A stretch of DNA of 64,000 bases from Palsa-504 sp963739135 (GCA_963739135.1 CAVTZG010000005.1:4415-68414); one strand, 5' to 3'; counted from the first letter of the stretch, positions 1-8,437 are shown. Translations and numbers: made by a program. Notes: generated by a model from the letters alone, not told the origin.

Positions 1-1
1 C

Positions 2-316
2 GGCCGCCCGCCCGCGCCGATAGAATCGGCCGCCTACTTCGCCGTCAGCGAGCTGCTGGCCAACGTGACCAAGCACGCCGAGGCCCGCCAGACCTGGATC
101 GACCTGCGGCACACCGACGGGATGCTGCGCATCGGCGTGACCGACAACGGGCACGGCGGGGCCGACCCCGCCCGCGGCACCGGGCTGCGCGGGATCGAGC
201 GCCGGCTGGCCCCGTTCGACGGGGTGCTCGCGGTCAGCAGCCCGCTCGGCGGCCCTACCGCGGTAACCATGGAGATCCCGTGCGAGTTGTCATTGCCGAA
301 GACCTCTTCCTGCTGA
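2..316 (+). CDS. Histidine kinase, C-terminal part (cut by window start)
   Basis: This is the ATP-binding end of a NarL/DesK-type sensor histidine kinase that would phosphorylate the response regulator beginning at 280. The frame is open from the window edge, so the start and sensor domain lie outside. The N-box reads ELLANVTKHAEA, followed by DNGHGG (G1 box) and GLRGIERRL (G2-like box), the HATPase_c pattern of this class. The last codons overlap the regulator start by 37 bp, which implies translational coupling. The ligand or signal cannot be told from this fragment. Confidence 0.85.
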   Translation, partial: GRPPAPIESAAYFAVSELLANVTKHAEARQTWIDLRHTDGMLRIGVTDNGHGGADPARGTGLRGIERRLAPFDGVLAVSSPLGGPTAVTMEIPCELSLPKTSSC

Positions 317-924
317 GGGACGGCCTGACGCGCATGCTCCAGGCCCACGGCCTGGAGATTTCCGCGGCCGTCGACAACGGCGCCGACCTGCTGGCCGCGG
401 TGACCGCGGACCAGCCTGACGTGGCCATCGTGGACGTCCGGCTGCCGCCCACCTTCACCGACGAGGGGATCAGGGCCGCGCTGGCCGCGCGGCGCGAGGT
501 GCCGGGCCTGCCGGTGCTGGTCCTGTCCCAGTACGTGGAGCAGCTGTACGCCCGTGAGCTGCTGGCGGGCGGCACCGGGGGCATCGGCTACCTGCTCAAG
601 GACCGGGTGTTCGACAGCGCGCAGTTCGTCGACGCCGTCCGCCGGGTGGCCGACGGCGGGACCGCCATGGACCCGGAGGTGATCGCTCGCTTGCTCGCCA
701 GTAACACCGGCGACGGCAGCCTGGCTGCCCTGTCCCCGCGCGAGCGCGAGGTGCTCGCGCTGATGGCCGAGGGCCGGTCCAACGCCGCCATCGCCCAGCG
801 GCTCGTGATCACCGAACGCGCCGTGGCCAAGCACACCGCGTCCATCTTCCTCAAGCTCGACCTGCAGCCCTCCGACGACGACAATCGTCGCGTCCTCGCC
901 GTCCTGGCCTACCTCGGCGGCTGA
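280..924 (+). CDS. NarL/LuxR-family response regulator
   Basis: A 214-residue DNA-binding response regulator. The receiver domain covers about residues 1-120, with acidic residues AED near the start, the probable phospho-acceptor Asp52 in AIVDVRLP and the conserved Lys in YLLKD. A LuxR-type helix-turn-helix covers about residues 148-195 (LSPREREVLALMAEG, then the recognition segment with AVAKHTASI). The GTG start at 280 lies inside the end of the upstream kinase, and the receiver fold begins directly after it (RVVIAED). It should pair with that kinase; target genes are unknown. The last 18 bp with the stop codon are imperfectly duplicated just downstream (about 908-943). Confidence 0.92.
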   Translation: MRVVIAEDLFLLRDGLTRMLQAHGLEISAAVDNGADLLAAVTADQPDVAIVDVRLPPTFTDEGIRAALAARREVPGLPVLVLSQYVEQLYARELLAGGTGGIGYLLKDRVFDSAQFVDAVRRVADGGTAMDPEVIARLLASNTGDGSLAALSPREREVLALMAEGRSNAAIAQRLVITERAVAKHTASIFLKLDLQPSDDDNRRVLAVLAYLGG

Positions 925-1030
925 GCCTATCTCGGCGGCTGAGCCGGGCCCCGCGGCGCCGCATAACCTCCGCGCTCGCGGGCAGTACGGGGGGCCACGT
1001 GCTTGTGCCGACAGCACCAGGGGGTATGCA

Positions 1031-1519
1031 GTGAGCACAGATCCGCAGCCGACCGCGATGCCGGCTCAGTCCCCGCCGGGGCCGCCCGCCCAGGCCCCGT
1101 CTCAGCTCGTCGCCCCGCCGCCGCCGGCCGGACCGCAGGAGGCGACCGGACCGCAGGGTCCGGCCGGACCGCAGGAGGCGACCGGACCGCAGGAGCCGGC
1201 CGGACCGCAGGAGCCGACCGCGGTGCCGCTGCCGCAGCACAAGATCAAGCGGACCAGGATCAGCGGCCTGTGGGTGGCGGTGGCCTTCTTCGCCGTGGTC
1301 CTGCTGCTGCTCCTGATCTTCATCCTGCAGAACGGCGCCACCGTCCACATCTCCTACCTGGGCATGCACGGTCATCTGCCGCTGGGCGTGGCCCTGCTGC
1401 TGGCGGCGGTCAGCGGCGTGCTGCTGACCATGCTGGCCGCGGCGGCGCGCATCAGCCAGCTGCGGGCCGTGGCCCGGCGCCACCGCCGCGCCGACGCGCG
1501 CCGGGCCAGTCCCCAGTAG
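1031..1519 (+). CDS. LapA-domain (DUF1049) membrane protein with repeat N-terminus
   Basis: A 162-residue inner-membrane protein of the LapA/DUF1049 type: two hydrophobic segments (about residues 78-100 and 113-140) around the conserved ILQNGATVHISYLG linker, then a basic cytoplasmic tail. Family members help assemble membrane and envelope components, but the role in actinobacteria is not settled. The N-terminal 60 residues are low complexity and hold five copies of an 18-bp unit (1128-1217) encoding GPQEAT/GPQEPA. GTG at 1031 is the start. The 3' end overlaps the convergent regulator gene by 68 bp. Confidence 0.75.
   Translation: MSTDPQPTAMPAQSPPGPPAQAPSQLVAPPPPAGPQEATGPQGPAGPQEATGPQEPAGPQEPTAVPLPQHKIKRTRISGLWVAVAFFAVVLLLLLIFILQNGATVHISYLGMHGHLPLGVALLLAAVSGVLLTMLAAAARISQLRAVARRHRRADARRASPQ
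1128..1217 (+). repeat. 18-bp minisatellite, 5 copies, inside the LapA-like gene
   Basis: Five head-to-tail copies of an 18-bp unit beginning CCGGACCGCAGG start at 1128, 1146, 1164, 1182 and 1200. The period is a multiple of three, so the frame is kept and a Gly-Pro-Gln repeat results. Confidence 0.9.
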
Positions 1520-3014
1520 AGCCCCCGGCAGAGCCCCCAGCAGAACTGAGTACCCCGGCAATCCGCCGCGCCGCCTCGCGCAGCTGGTCCGGCGTGTGCG
1601 CCGCATAGCCGACCACCAGCCCGGCCGGCCCGGCCGCATCCCGGTGCCAGGACAGCGGGTGGACCAGGACTCCCGCCTGGTGGATGCGCTCGGCCAGGTC
1701 CCGGTCGTCCAGGGCCAGCTCGGGGAACGTGATGAGCAGATGCAGGCCCGCCGCGACGCCCTGGACGCGGGCCTGCGGTAGCTGCTCGCGGACGGCGCGC
1801 AGCAGGGCGTCCCGCCGGATCCGCTGCCGCTTGCGGGCCAGCCGGATGTGCTGCTCGAGCTCGCCGGTGCCGATCAGCCGGGCCAGCACCAGCTGCGGCA
1901 GCGCGGGACTGCCCAGGTCCGCGGCGTGCTTGGCCTCGACCAGGTCGGCGTGCAGCCGGGCCGGAGGGACCAGCCAGCCCAGCCGCATGCCCGGCGCCAG
2001 CGTCTTGGACGTGCTGCCGGTGTAGGCCACGTGCCCGGGCGCGGAGGTCTGCAGCGCGGGCACCGGGGCCCGGTCGTAGCGGTACTCGGCGTCGTAGTCG
2101 TCCTCGATGATCAGCGCGTCGGCGGCGGCCGCCCAGTCCAGCAGGTCCCGGCGGCGCCGCGGGGCCAGCACCACCCCGGTGGGGAACTGGTGGGCGGGCG
2201 TGAGCAGCGCCGCCCGCACGCCCGCATCGGCCAGGCCATCGATCTGCAGCCCGTCGGAGTCCACCGGCACCGGGACCGGCCGCAGGCCCCAGTAGGAAAG
2301 CTCGTCCCGCGACCCGCGGGATCCGGGGTCCTCGACGGCGACCGGCGTCCGGTCCTGGCCGTTCAGCCACTGGGCCAGCAGGGCCAGTGACTGGGCCACC
2401 CCGCTGACCACGATGATGTCTTCCGCGCTGGCCCGCAGCCCGCGGGTACGGGCCAGCCAGCCCGCCAGCTCCCGGCGCAGCGCCTGGCTGCCGCGTGGGT
2501 CGCCGTAGCCGAGGTCGGCCACGCTGGCCTCCTGCAGCACCGCCCGCTCGGCCCGCAGCCACGCCGCCCGCGGGAACCCCGACAGGTCGGGCACGCCGGG
2601 CGACAGGTCGAGCTCTGCCCGCGCCCGCCACCGCTGTGGCAGCACCGTAGCGGCGCGCCCCGGCCGCTCGGCTTTTATAGGCGGCCGAACGGGCCGTGGT
2701 GGCAGCCCCGACACCCTGGTACCCGTCCCCGGCCGCCCGCTGACCAGCCCCTCGTCGGCCAGCCGCTGGTAAGCCTCCACGACCACCCCGCGCGAGATAC
2801 CCAGATCCCCGGCCAGCAGCCGCGTGGCGGGCAGCGCAGTCCCCGCCGCCAGCCGCCCGTCGATGATCGCCGCCCGTATTTCCCCGGCCAGCCAGGCCGT
2901 CAGCCCCCGCCCCGGCGCGCCATCGGGGCTCAGCTGCAAGAAATCCGCCCCGCCCCGCACCCCTCCGCTCCGCACCCCTCCGCTCCGCACCCCACGCCCC
3001 TGCGCCCCGCTCAT
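1452..3014 (-). CDS. MocR/PdxR-family GntR-aminotransferase regulator
   Basis: A 520-residue transcription factor joining a GntR winged helix (about residues 25-90, with TRLLAGDLGISRGVVVEAYQRL) to a fold-type I aminotransferase-like domain. The PLP lysine is in GSTSKTLAPGMRLGW and IIEDDYDAEYRYD is the conserved cofactor-pocket motif. MocR proteins sense PLP or amino compounds and often control divergent transporter or vitamin B6 genes. ATG at 3014 was chosen because it directly precedes the domain; the frame stays open further upstream but across the divergent gene. The N-terminus carries RSGGV repeats from a 15-bp array (2956-3000). The C-terminus runs 68 bp into the convergent LapA-like gene. 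The likely target is the divergent EamA transporter. Confidence 0.85.
   Translation of the reverse strand: MSGAQGRGVRSGGVRSGGVRGGADFLQLSPDGAPGRGLTAWLAGEIRAAIIDGRLAAGTALPATRLLAGDLGISRGVVVEAYQRLADEGLVSGRPGTGTRVSGLPPRPVRPPIKAERPGRAATVLPQRWRARAELDLSPGVPDLSGFPRAAWLRAERAVLQEASVADLGYGDPRGSQALRRELAGWLARTRGLRASAEDIIVVSGVAQSLALLAQWLNGQDRTPVAVEDPGSRGSRDELSYWGLRPVPVPVDSDGLQIDGLADAGVRAALLTPAHQFPTGVVLAPRRRRDLLDWAAAADALIIEDDYDAEYRYDRAPVPALQTSAPGHVAYTGSTSKTLAPGMRLGWLVPPARLHADLVEAKHAADLGSPALPQLVLARLIGTGELEQHIRLARKRQRIRRDALLRAVREQLPQARVQGVAAGLHLLITFPELALDDRDLAERIHQAGVLVHPLSWHRDAAGPAGLVVGYAAHTPDQLREAARRIAGVLSSAGGSAGGSTGDWPGARRRGGGAGPRPAAG
2684..2699 (+). repeat. Dispersed 16-mer, copy 1 (inside mocR-like gene)
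   Basis: GCCGAACGGGCCGTGG, identical to copies at 21478, 46186 and 52461 (reverse). Here it is read on the minus strand as part of a Pro/Arg-rich linker between the DNA-binding and aminotransferase domains. Confidence 0.75.
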
Positions 3015-3071
3015 TGGTCCACTATAGAGTCCGAGTCGTGGTCCTGTTAACTGGACCATAGCCGCCCTACC
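3015..3071. promoter_or_regulatory. Candidate MocR operator between divergent genes
   Basis: The 57-bp divergent gap holds TGGTCC at 3015-3020 and 3039-3044 and its inverse GGACCA at 3053-3058, with AT-rich TATAG and GTTAAC segments. MocR regulators usually bind such TGGTCC/GGACCA half-sites in their own divergent promoter. Assignment as the operator is inferred. Confidence 0.5.
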
Positions 3072-4988
3072 GTGAACTTCGTGACCGCCCTTCGCGTCCC
3101 CGACGCGCCCGCCCCGTCCACGGGACCCCTTGCCGACGGCTTCCCTTCCGCCGTCCCCGCGGCCCCCGCGGCCCCCGCCGTCCCCGCGACCCCCGCGGCC
3201 CCCGTCGTCCCCGCGGGCCCCGCCGTCCCTGTTGTCCCCGTCGTCCCCGCAGCCTCCGCGCCCCCTGGCACCCCGGCGCGGCCGCTGACGCCCGGCCTGG
3301 CGGCCGGGGCGGGGGCCATGATCTGCGTGGGCGGCAGCGTCGCGGTCTCCGGCGTGCTGGCCGGGGCGCCGGCCTTCACCGCCGAGGCGCTCAGGTACGC
3401 GCTGGCCTGCCTGATCCTGGTCGCGCTGGCCCGGCTGACCGGCCGGCGCCTGGTCCGGCCCCGCGGCGCCGAATGGCTGTGGCTCACCGGCATCGCGGCC
3501 ACCGGCCTGGTCCTGTTCAACATCGCGCTGGTGGCCGGGTCCCGCCACGCCGAGCCGGCCGTCCTCGGCGTAGCCGTGGCCTGCGTTCCCGCGCTGCTGG
3601 CCGTGCTCGGGCCGCTGCTGGAAGGCTCCCGTCCTCGGCCCGGCCTCGTCGCTGCCGCCCTGGTCGTGACCTGCGGCGCCGCCCTGGTCCAGGGCGTGGG
3701 CCGGACCGACGGGATCGGCATTGCCTGGGCCGCCGTGGTGTTCGGCTGCGAGGCTGCCTTCACCCTGCTGGCCATCCCGGTGCTGGGCCGGCACGGCCCC
3801 TGGAGTGTCTCGGTGCACACCACCTGGCTCGCCGCGGTGATCTTCGCCGTCCTCGGCGTCGGGCACGAGGGCCCCGCGGCCACCCTCCGGCTGGACCGCC
3901 AGGACTGGCTGGCCATCGCCTACCTGGCGGTGGCCGTCACCGCGGTGGCCTTCGTCCTGTGGTATTCCAGCGTGGGACGCCTGGGCGCCAGCCGGGCCGG
4001 CCTGCTCACCGGCATCGCCCCCGTGGCCGCGGCCGCCACCGGCGTCCTGCTCGGCGGCCCGGCGCCCCGGCCCCTGGTCTGGGCCGGCATCGCCGTCGTC
4101 GCCGTCGGCCTCACCCTAGGCTTGCGGAGCAACCCCCCGCCGCCCCGCCTAACCCAGCCCATCCGGACTCCTCCCCGCTTACTGTGGTGGATTCGGGTTT
4201 CGCGGTTGATCCAGTGCATCACGGTCCCCCGAATCGACCGCAGAACCCGGATCAACCGCGGGAAAGTGGCGGACGTGACTGAGGAGAGAACGTTCATGGA
4301 GTTCCAGCACTCGGCTGACGTCTGGCGCGACTTCCCGCACCTGGTGCCGGGCGCGCTCTACCTCAACGGCATCACCAGCACCGCCGAAGTCAGCGCCGAC
4401 CGCTTCTACGCCACCGCCACGGCCCGGCTCGCCAGCGCCACAGAAAGCGAACTGCCCGAGATTCAGGCCTGGCGGCGGGCTTTCGCGCAGATGGGGCTCA
4501 AGCCGACCCAGTACCGCTGCGCCTCGGAGTCACTGCTGCGCCGCTTCCGCAAGGAGGGCAGCCTGCCCGCGCTGCATCCCCTGGTCGACCTGTGCAACGC
4601 GGTCTCGCTGGCCTTCGCCACCCCGGTGGCCGTCCTGGACGCCGCCCAGATCACCGGCCCACTCGAGGTCAGGTACGCGGCCGGGGACGAGACCTACCTG
4701 ACCTTCGCCGGCGACACCGAGCATCCGGCCCGCGGTGAGGTGATCTTCGCCGACCGGGCGGGACAGGCCCATGCCCGCCGCTGGACGAACCGCCAGAGCG
4801 GCCTGTCCGCGGTACGCGACTCCACCGCCGCCGCCCTGATCGTGGCCGAGGCCCTGCACGACCAGGCCCCCGACGACATCCCCGACCTGATCAAGACCCT
4901 CGCCGCCGAACTCGAAGCCACCTGGTCCATGCCCCCGCGGACCGCCATCCTGACCGCGTCCTCGCCCGTCTTCACCTTCGGCGCTTAA
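3072..4988 (+). CDS. EamA/DMT transporter, open in frame into a B3/4-domain protein
   Basis: The first about 355 residues form a drug/metabolite transporter: a Pro/Ala-rich N-terminus, then about ten hydrophobic segments in two EamA repeats ending near GIAVVAVGLTLGLRS (about 4130). Such carriers export amino acids or metabolites; the divergent MocR suggests a PLP-linked or amino substrate. The frame does not stop there: it passes through a palindromic repeat (4186-4260) and continues in frame through the B3/4 protein, giving a 638-residue open frame. Probably the original stop was lost at the repeat and the second protein has its own start at 4296. Whether a fusion protein is made is unknown. 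GTG at 3072 is the start. Confidence 0.7.
   Translation: MNFVTALRVPDAPAPSTGPLADGFPSAVPAAPAAPAVPATPAAPVVPAGPAVPVVPVVPAASAPPGTPARPLTPGLAAGAGAMICVGGSVAVSGVLAGAPAFTAEALRYALACLILVALARLTGRRLVRPRGAEWLWLTGIAATGLVLFNIALVAGSRHAEPAVLGVAVACVPALLAVLGPLLEGSRPRPGLVAAALVVTCGAALVQGVGRTDGIGIAWAAVVFGCEAAFTLLAIPVLGRHGPWSVSVHTTWLAAVIFAVLGVGHEGPAATLRLDRQDWLAIAYLAVAVTAVAFVLWYSSVGRLGASRAGLLTGIAPVAAAATGVLLGGPAPRPLVWAGIAVVAVGLTLGLRSNPPPPRLTQPIRTPPRLLWWIRVSRLIQCITVPRIDRRTRINRGKVADVTEERTFMEFQHSADVWRDFPHLVPGALYLNGITSTAEVSADRFYATATARLASATESELPEIQAWRRAFAQMGLKPTQYRCASESLLRRFRKEGSLPALHPLVDLCNAVSLAFATPVAVLDAAQITGPLEVRYAAGDETYLTFAGDTEHPARGEVIFADRAGQAHARRWTNRQSGLSAVRDSTAAALIVAEALHDQAPDDIPDLIKTLAAELEATWSMPPRTAILTASSPVFTFGA
4186..4260. 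repeat. Palindromic intergenic element, copy 1
   Basis: The left arm (about 4186-4212, containing GGATTCGGGTTTCGCGG) and right arm (4229-4260, containing AGAACCCGGATCAACCGCG) form an imperfect hairpin of about 27 bp. The same element occurs at 25328-25413. It is translated in frame between the EamA and B3/4 parts. Confidence 0.8.
4296..4988 (+). CDS. B3/B4 tRNA-binding-domain protein
   Basis: About 230 residues matching stand-alone B3/4-domain proteins, which resemble the substrate-editing domain of the phenylalanyl-tRNA synthetase beta chain. Recognisable features are the helix QAWRRAFAQMGLKPTQYRCASESLL and the LHPLVDLCNAVSLAFATPVAVLDA core. A role in editing or clearing mischarged tRNA is inferred from the fold. 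ATG at 4296 follows GAGGAGAG (4281-4288) at seven bases, a good ribosome-binding site; GTG at 4275 is an in-frame alternative. The frame is also open to the EamA gene upstream. The stop shares the tetramer TTAA with the convergent gene's stop. Confidence 0.75.
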   Translation: MEFQHSADVWRDFPHLVPGALYLNGITSTAEVSADRFYATATARLASATESELPEIQAWRRAFAQMGLKPTQYRCASESLLRRFRKEGSLPALHPLVDLCNAVSLAFATPVAVLDAAQITGPLEVRYAAGDETYLTFAGDTEHPARGEVIFADRAGQAHARRWTNRQSGLSAVRDSTAAALIVAEALHDQAPDDIPDLIKTLAAELEATWSMPPRTAILTASSPVFTFGA

Positions 4989-5728
4989 CCCAGCTCGGCG
5001 ACCTCCAGGGAACCGCCCTCGGCCAGCAGCGCGTGCTCGGCCTGCTGGGTGGCCTTCGGCTGCCCGGCCCGGCCTCGGTACCGCGCAGGCTCGACCGTGC
5101 CGCGCTCATACGCGCCGATCGCGGTGACCGCCCCGTCCAGGCCCACCGGGCCGTAGTACAGCCCGTGCGGCAGGATGACCAGGTTGGCCGCGAACCGGTG
5201 CCCGCCCACGTGCGTCGTCTGATACACCTGCCCGGGATAGCGCGCGGCCAGCGCCTGGGCCAGCGGCCCGCCCCACCGCGCACAGCAGGCACTGCGCTGC
5301 GCGTGCGTGCACACCAGGAACACCGGCTCGCCGACCACCGACCCGAACTCCGGCGCGCTCCCCGCCGCCAGCTTCTCCAGGTCCAGCGCCGCCACCGGGT
5401 CCGGCCGCCTGCCGGCCCCGGAGGCATCGGACCACTCGGCGTGCCGCAGCCACGGCTGCGGCCCCTCGGTCCAGCCCGCGTAGATGCTGCGGGTCGGCCC
5501 GATCCGGCCGCGCCCGGGCCTGCGGATCATCTGGACCCTGACGCCGAGCGCGTCCGCGGCGGAGACCAGAGCATCCAGCGGCGCCGGCAGCACGGCCTCG
5601 GCCGGCTCGTGCGGCCAGGGGCCCGGGTGCTCGATCAGCAGCCAGGCCCGGGACGCCTCGGGAGCCGAAGCCGCCGACGACTCCGTCCCGTCGTGGCTTG
5701 CGGCCCCGTGCTCGCAGACATCGGTCAC
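4985..5728 (-). CDS. Sucrase/ferredoxin-like family protein
   Basis: A 247-residue member of the Suc_Fer-like family (thioredoxin-fold ferredoxins). The diagnostic segment is CTHAQRSACCARWGGPLAQAL, with the cysteines expected to bind a [2Fe-2S] cluster, followed by THVGGHRFAANLVILPHG, also typical. These proteins are presumed cytoplasmic electron carriers; no substrate is known. GTG at 5728 is preferred because GGAGG lies about eight bases upstream; the open frame extends 32 codons further without a good site. Convergent with the B3/4 gene. Confidence 0.85.
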   Translation of the reverse strand: MTDVCEHGAASHDGTESSAASAPEASRAWLLIEHPGPWPHEPAEAVLPAPLDALVSAADALGVRVQMIRRPGRGRIGPTRSIYAGWTEGPQPWLRHAEWSDASGAGRRPDPVAALDLEKLAAGSAPEFGSVVGEPVFLVCTHAQRSACCARWGGPLAQALAARYPGQVYQTTHVGGHRFAANLVILPHGLYYGPVGLDGAVTAIGAYERGTVEPARYRGRAGQPKATQQAEHALLAEGGSLEVAELG

Positions 5729-5883
5729 GCGGTCAACCTCCGATTCCGTTATTCCTTGCCATGCTAGACAGTGAAATGCCGGGACCCCGCCCGCGCCGGG
5801 CGGCCACGCGTGAGGGGGTAGCATCGGTCCGTGCCGCTTGGCTCCCGGTGTGCGGGCGCCGGCCCGAGGAGGAGACGCGCTTG

Positions 5884-6942
5884 ATGCCGCGCACCAGGGA
5901 TACCCGCATCACCGGCTACGAGCCGCTGCTTTCCCCGGCCGCCCTGCTCGACGAACTGCTGCTGAGCGAGCAGGCCGCGGGCACCGTGGAACGTACCCGG
6001 GCCGAGGTCCGCGCCGTCCTGGACGGTTCCGATGACCGGCTGCTGGTCATCGCCGGGCCGTGTTCTGTGCACGACCCGGCCGCCGCCCTGGATTACGCGG
6101 CCCGCCTGCGGGCGCTGGCCGAGCGCAGCCCGGCCGACCTGCTGATCGTGATGCGGGTGTATTTCGAGAAGCCGCGCACCGTGACCGGCTGGAAGGGCCT
6201 GATCAACGACCCGGGCATGGACGGCGGCCACGAAGTGCACCGCGGCTTGCGCACCGCCCGGCGGCTGCTCATCGACATCGTCTCGCTCGGCCTGCCGGTC
6301 GGCTGCGAGTGGCTGGACCCGATCACCCCGCAGTACATCGCCGACACCGTGACCTGGGGCGCGATCGGTGCCCGGACCACCGAGAGCCAGGTCCACCGCC
6401 AGCTCGCCTCCGGCCTGTCCATGCCGGTCGGGTTCAAGAACGGCACCGACGGCGACGTCCAGGTGGCGGTGGACGCGTGCCGCGCCTCCGCCGCCGGGCA
6501 TACGTTCTTCGGCGTCACCCACAACGGCGCGGCCGCGGTAGTCACCACGGCCGGCAACCCGGACACCCACGTCATCCTGCGCGGCGGCCGCACCGGCCCG
6601 AACTACGAGCCCAGTCACGTGACCAAGGCCCTGGACCTGATCGCGGGCACCGGCCTGCCCCGCCGGCTGATGGTCGACGCCAGCCACGGCAACAGCGGCA
6701 AGGACCACCGCCGCCAGCCCGTGGTCGCCGCCTCGATCGGCGAGCAGGTCGCGGCGGGCGAGACCGGCCTGACCGGCGTCATGCTGGAGAGCTTCCTGGC
6801 CGAGGGCCGCCAGGAGCCCGGCCCCCCGGCCACCTTGACCTACGGCCAGAGCGTCACCGACGCCTGCATGGACATCGAGGCCACCGCCGCCGTACTCGAC
6901 GGCCTAGCCGCCGCCGTCCGCACCCGCCGCAACGCTATGTAA
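5884..6942 (+). CDS. 3-deoxy-7-phosphoheptulonate synthase, class I (AroF/G/H type)
   Basis: A 352-residue class I DAHP synthase, which condenses PEP with erythrose 4-phosphate to open the shikimate pathway. Conserved segments include the metal Cys in IAGPCSVHDP, RVYFEKPRTVTGWKGLIND, GARTTESQVHRQLASGLS, the metal His in DASHGNSGKDH, the metal Glu in MLESFLAEG and the metal Asp in TDACMD. Most actinobacteria rely on the class II enzyme; class I copies in this phylum often serve aromatic secondary metabolism or act as a second isozyme. GAGGAGGAG (5866-5874) supports ATG 5884 or TTG 5881. It faces trpB2 tail to tail. Confidence 0.93.
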   Translation: MPRTRDTRITGYEPLLSPAALLDELLLSEQAAGTVERTRAEVRAVLDGSDDRLLVIAGPCSVHDPAAALDYAARLRALAERSPADLLIVMRVYFEKPRTVTGWKGLINDPGMDGGHEVHRGLRTARRLLIDIVSLGLPVGCEWLDPITPQYIADTVTWGAIGARTTESQVHRQLASGLSMPVGFKNGTDGDVQVAVDACRASAAGHTFFGVTHNGAAAVVTTAGNPDTHVILRGGRTGPNYEPSHVTKALDLIAGTGLPRRLMVDASHGNSGKDHRRQPVVAASIGEQVAAGETGLTGVMLESFLAEGRQEPGPPATLTYGQSVTDACMDIEATAAVLDGLAAAVRTRRNAM

Positions 6943-6981
6943 GCCGAACGGTCCACCCCGCCCGCTCCCCGAAAACCGTAA

Positions 6982-7029
6982 TGAAACCCGGGTTCCACCA
7001 ACTCCTGGTGTGCTGAAACCCGGGTTTCA
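6982..7029. terminator. Double palindrome between convergent aroG-type gene and trpB2
   Basis: TGAAACCCGGGTTTCA at 7014-7029 is a perfect 16-bp palindrome; a one-mismatch copy sits at 6982-6997, and a small CACCA-TGGTG hairpin lies between. The place between two converging genes fits a bidirectional terminator. No T-run follows, so the function is inferred. Confidence 0.55.
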
Positions 7030-7046
7030 CTCCGCTTCGCGGGCGC

Positions 7047-8411
7047 CTACCCGACGGCGGGGAGGTTCGCTATGGCCGCGTCGATGCGCTCCTGGGGGAG
7101 CTCGAAGTCGGTCATCTCGCCGGACAGGTACTTCTCGTAGGCCACCATGTCGAAGTGCCCGTGGCCGCACAGCGCGGTCAGGATCACCTTCGGCTCGCCC
7201 GACTCGGTGCACTGCTTGGCTTCCTCGATGGCCGCGGCCAGGGCGTGCGTGGGCTCGGGCGCCGGGATGATGCCCTCGGTCCGGGCGAACAGCACCGCGG
7301 CGGCGAAGCACTCCCGCTGCGGCTTGGTCACGGCCTCGAACATGCCCAGCTCGTACATGTGCGACAGCAGCGGCGACATGCCGTGGTAGCGCAGCCCGCC
7401 GGCGTGCACCGGGTCCGGGATGAACTCGTGCCCGAGGGTGTGCATCTTCAGCAGCGGCGTGAACCCGGCCGTGTCGCCGAAGTCGTAGGCGTATACCCCG
7501 CGGGTGAACGAAGGGCAGGCCGACGGCTCGACCGCGCGGATGACCGGGTTGCCTCGGCCGGCCAGCTTCTCCCGCAGGAACGGCAGGAACAGGCCGGCGA
7601 AGTTGGAACCGCCGCCGGTGCAGCCCACGATGAGGTCGGGCATGGATTCCCCGGCCACGGCGAACTGCTTGATCGCCTCCTGGCCGATCACCGTCTGGTG
7701 CATCAGCACGTGGTTGAGCACGCTGCCCAGCGCGTACCTGGTGTCCGCGCTGCCGCCGGCCGCCTCGACCGCCTCGCTGATCGCGATGCCCAGGCTGCCG
7801 GGCGAGTCCGGGTCGGCGGCCAGGATCTTCGCGCCCGCCGTGGTGGCCCGGGACGGGCTGGGGTGCACGCTGGCGCCCCAGGTCTGCATCATCGTGCGCC
7901 GGTACGGCTTCTGGTCGTAGGACGCGCGGACCATCCAGATCTCGCAGTCGATGCCGTACTGGGCGCAGGCGAAGGCCAGCGCGCTGCCCCACTGGCCGGC
8001 GCCGGTCTCGGTGGTCAGCCGCTTGGTGCCCTCGGCCGCGTTGTAGTACGCCTGCGGGACCGCGGTGTTCGGCTTGTGCGACCCGGCCGGGGAGACGCCC
8101 TCGTACTTGTAGTAGATCCGGGCCGGGGTGTTCAGCGCCCTCTCCAGCCGGCGCGCCCGGTACAGCGGGGTGGGCCGCCACAGCCGGTACACGTCCAGCA
8201 CGTCGTCAGGGACGTCGATGAAGGAGTCGGTGGCTACTTCCTGGCGGATGAGCTCCATCGGGAACAGCGGTGCCAGGTCCTCTGGGCCGACTGGCTGCAG
8301 CGTCCCCGGGTGTAGCGGCGGAGGCTGCGGCGCGGGCAGGTCGGGGACCACGTTGTACCACTGGCGGGGGATCTCTGACTCATCCAGCGTGATCTTGGTG
8401 CGCTCGGGCAC
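7047..8411 (-). CDS. trpB2: TrpB2-type PLP-dependent tryptophan synthase beta-like enzyme
   Basis: A 454-residue TrpB2-family enzyme, the stand-alone form that joins indole and serine (or related substrates) without TrpA. The N-terminal ERTKITLDESEIPRQWYN block and PLP lysine segment EGVSPAGSHKPNTA mark the subfamily; CTGGGSNFAG binds the cofactor phosphate. GTG at 8411 follows AGGAGG closely; ATG at 8435 is an alternative. No other trp genes are near, so a salvage role rather than the main pathway is likely. The upstream region (8438-8780) is repeat-filled. Confidence 0.9.
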   Translation of the reverse strand: MPERTKITLDESEIPRQWYNVVPDLPAPQPPPLHPGTLQPVGPEDLAPLFPMELIRQEVATDSFIDVPDDVLDVYRLWRPTPLYRARRLERALNTPARIYYKYEGVSPAGSHKPNTAVPQAYYNAAEGTKRLTTETGAGQWGSALAFACAQYGIDCEIWMVRASYDQKPYRRTMMQTWGASVHPSPSRATTAGAKILAADPDSPGSLGIAISEAVEAAGGSADTRYALGSVLNHVLMHQTVIGQEAIKQFAVAGESMPDLIVGCTGGGSNFAGLFLPFLREKLAGRGNPVIRAVEPSACPSFTRGVYAYDFGDTAGFTPLLKMHTLGHEFIPDPVHAGGLRYHGMSPLLSHMYELGMFEAVTKPQRECFAAAVLFARTEGIIPAPEPTHALAAAIEEAKQCTESGEPKVILTALCGHGHFDMVAYEKYLSGEMTDFELPQERIDAAIANLPAVG

Positions 8412-8437
8412 GACAGCCTCCTGAGAAACGATCATCC

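Noticed and set aside
1452..3866. 804-residue version of the MocR-like regulator
   Set aside because: The extra N-terminal 284 residues are antisense to the EamA transporter; the GntR domain and ATG at 3014 define the real protein.
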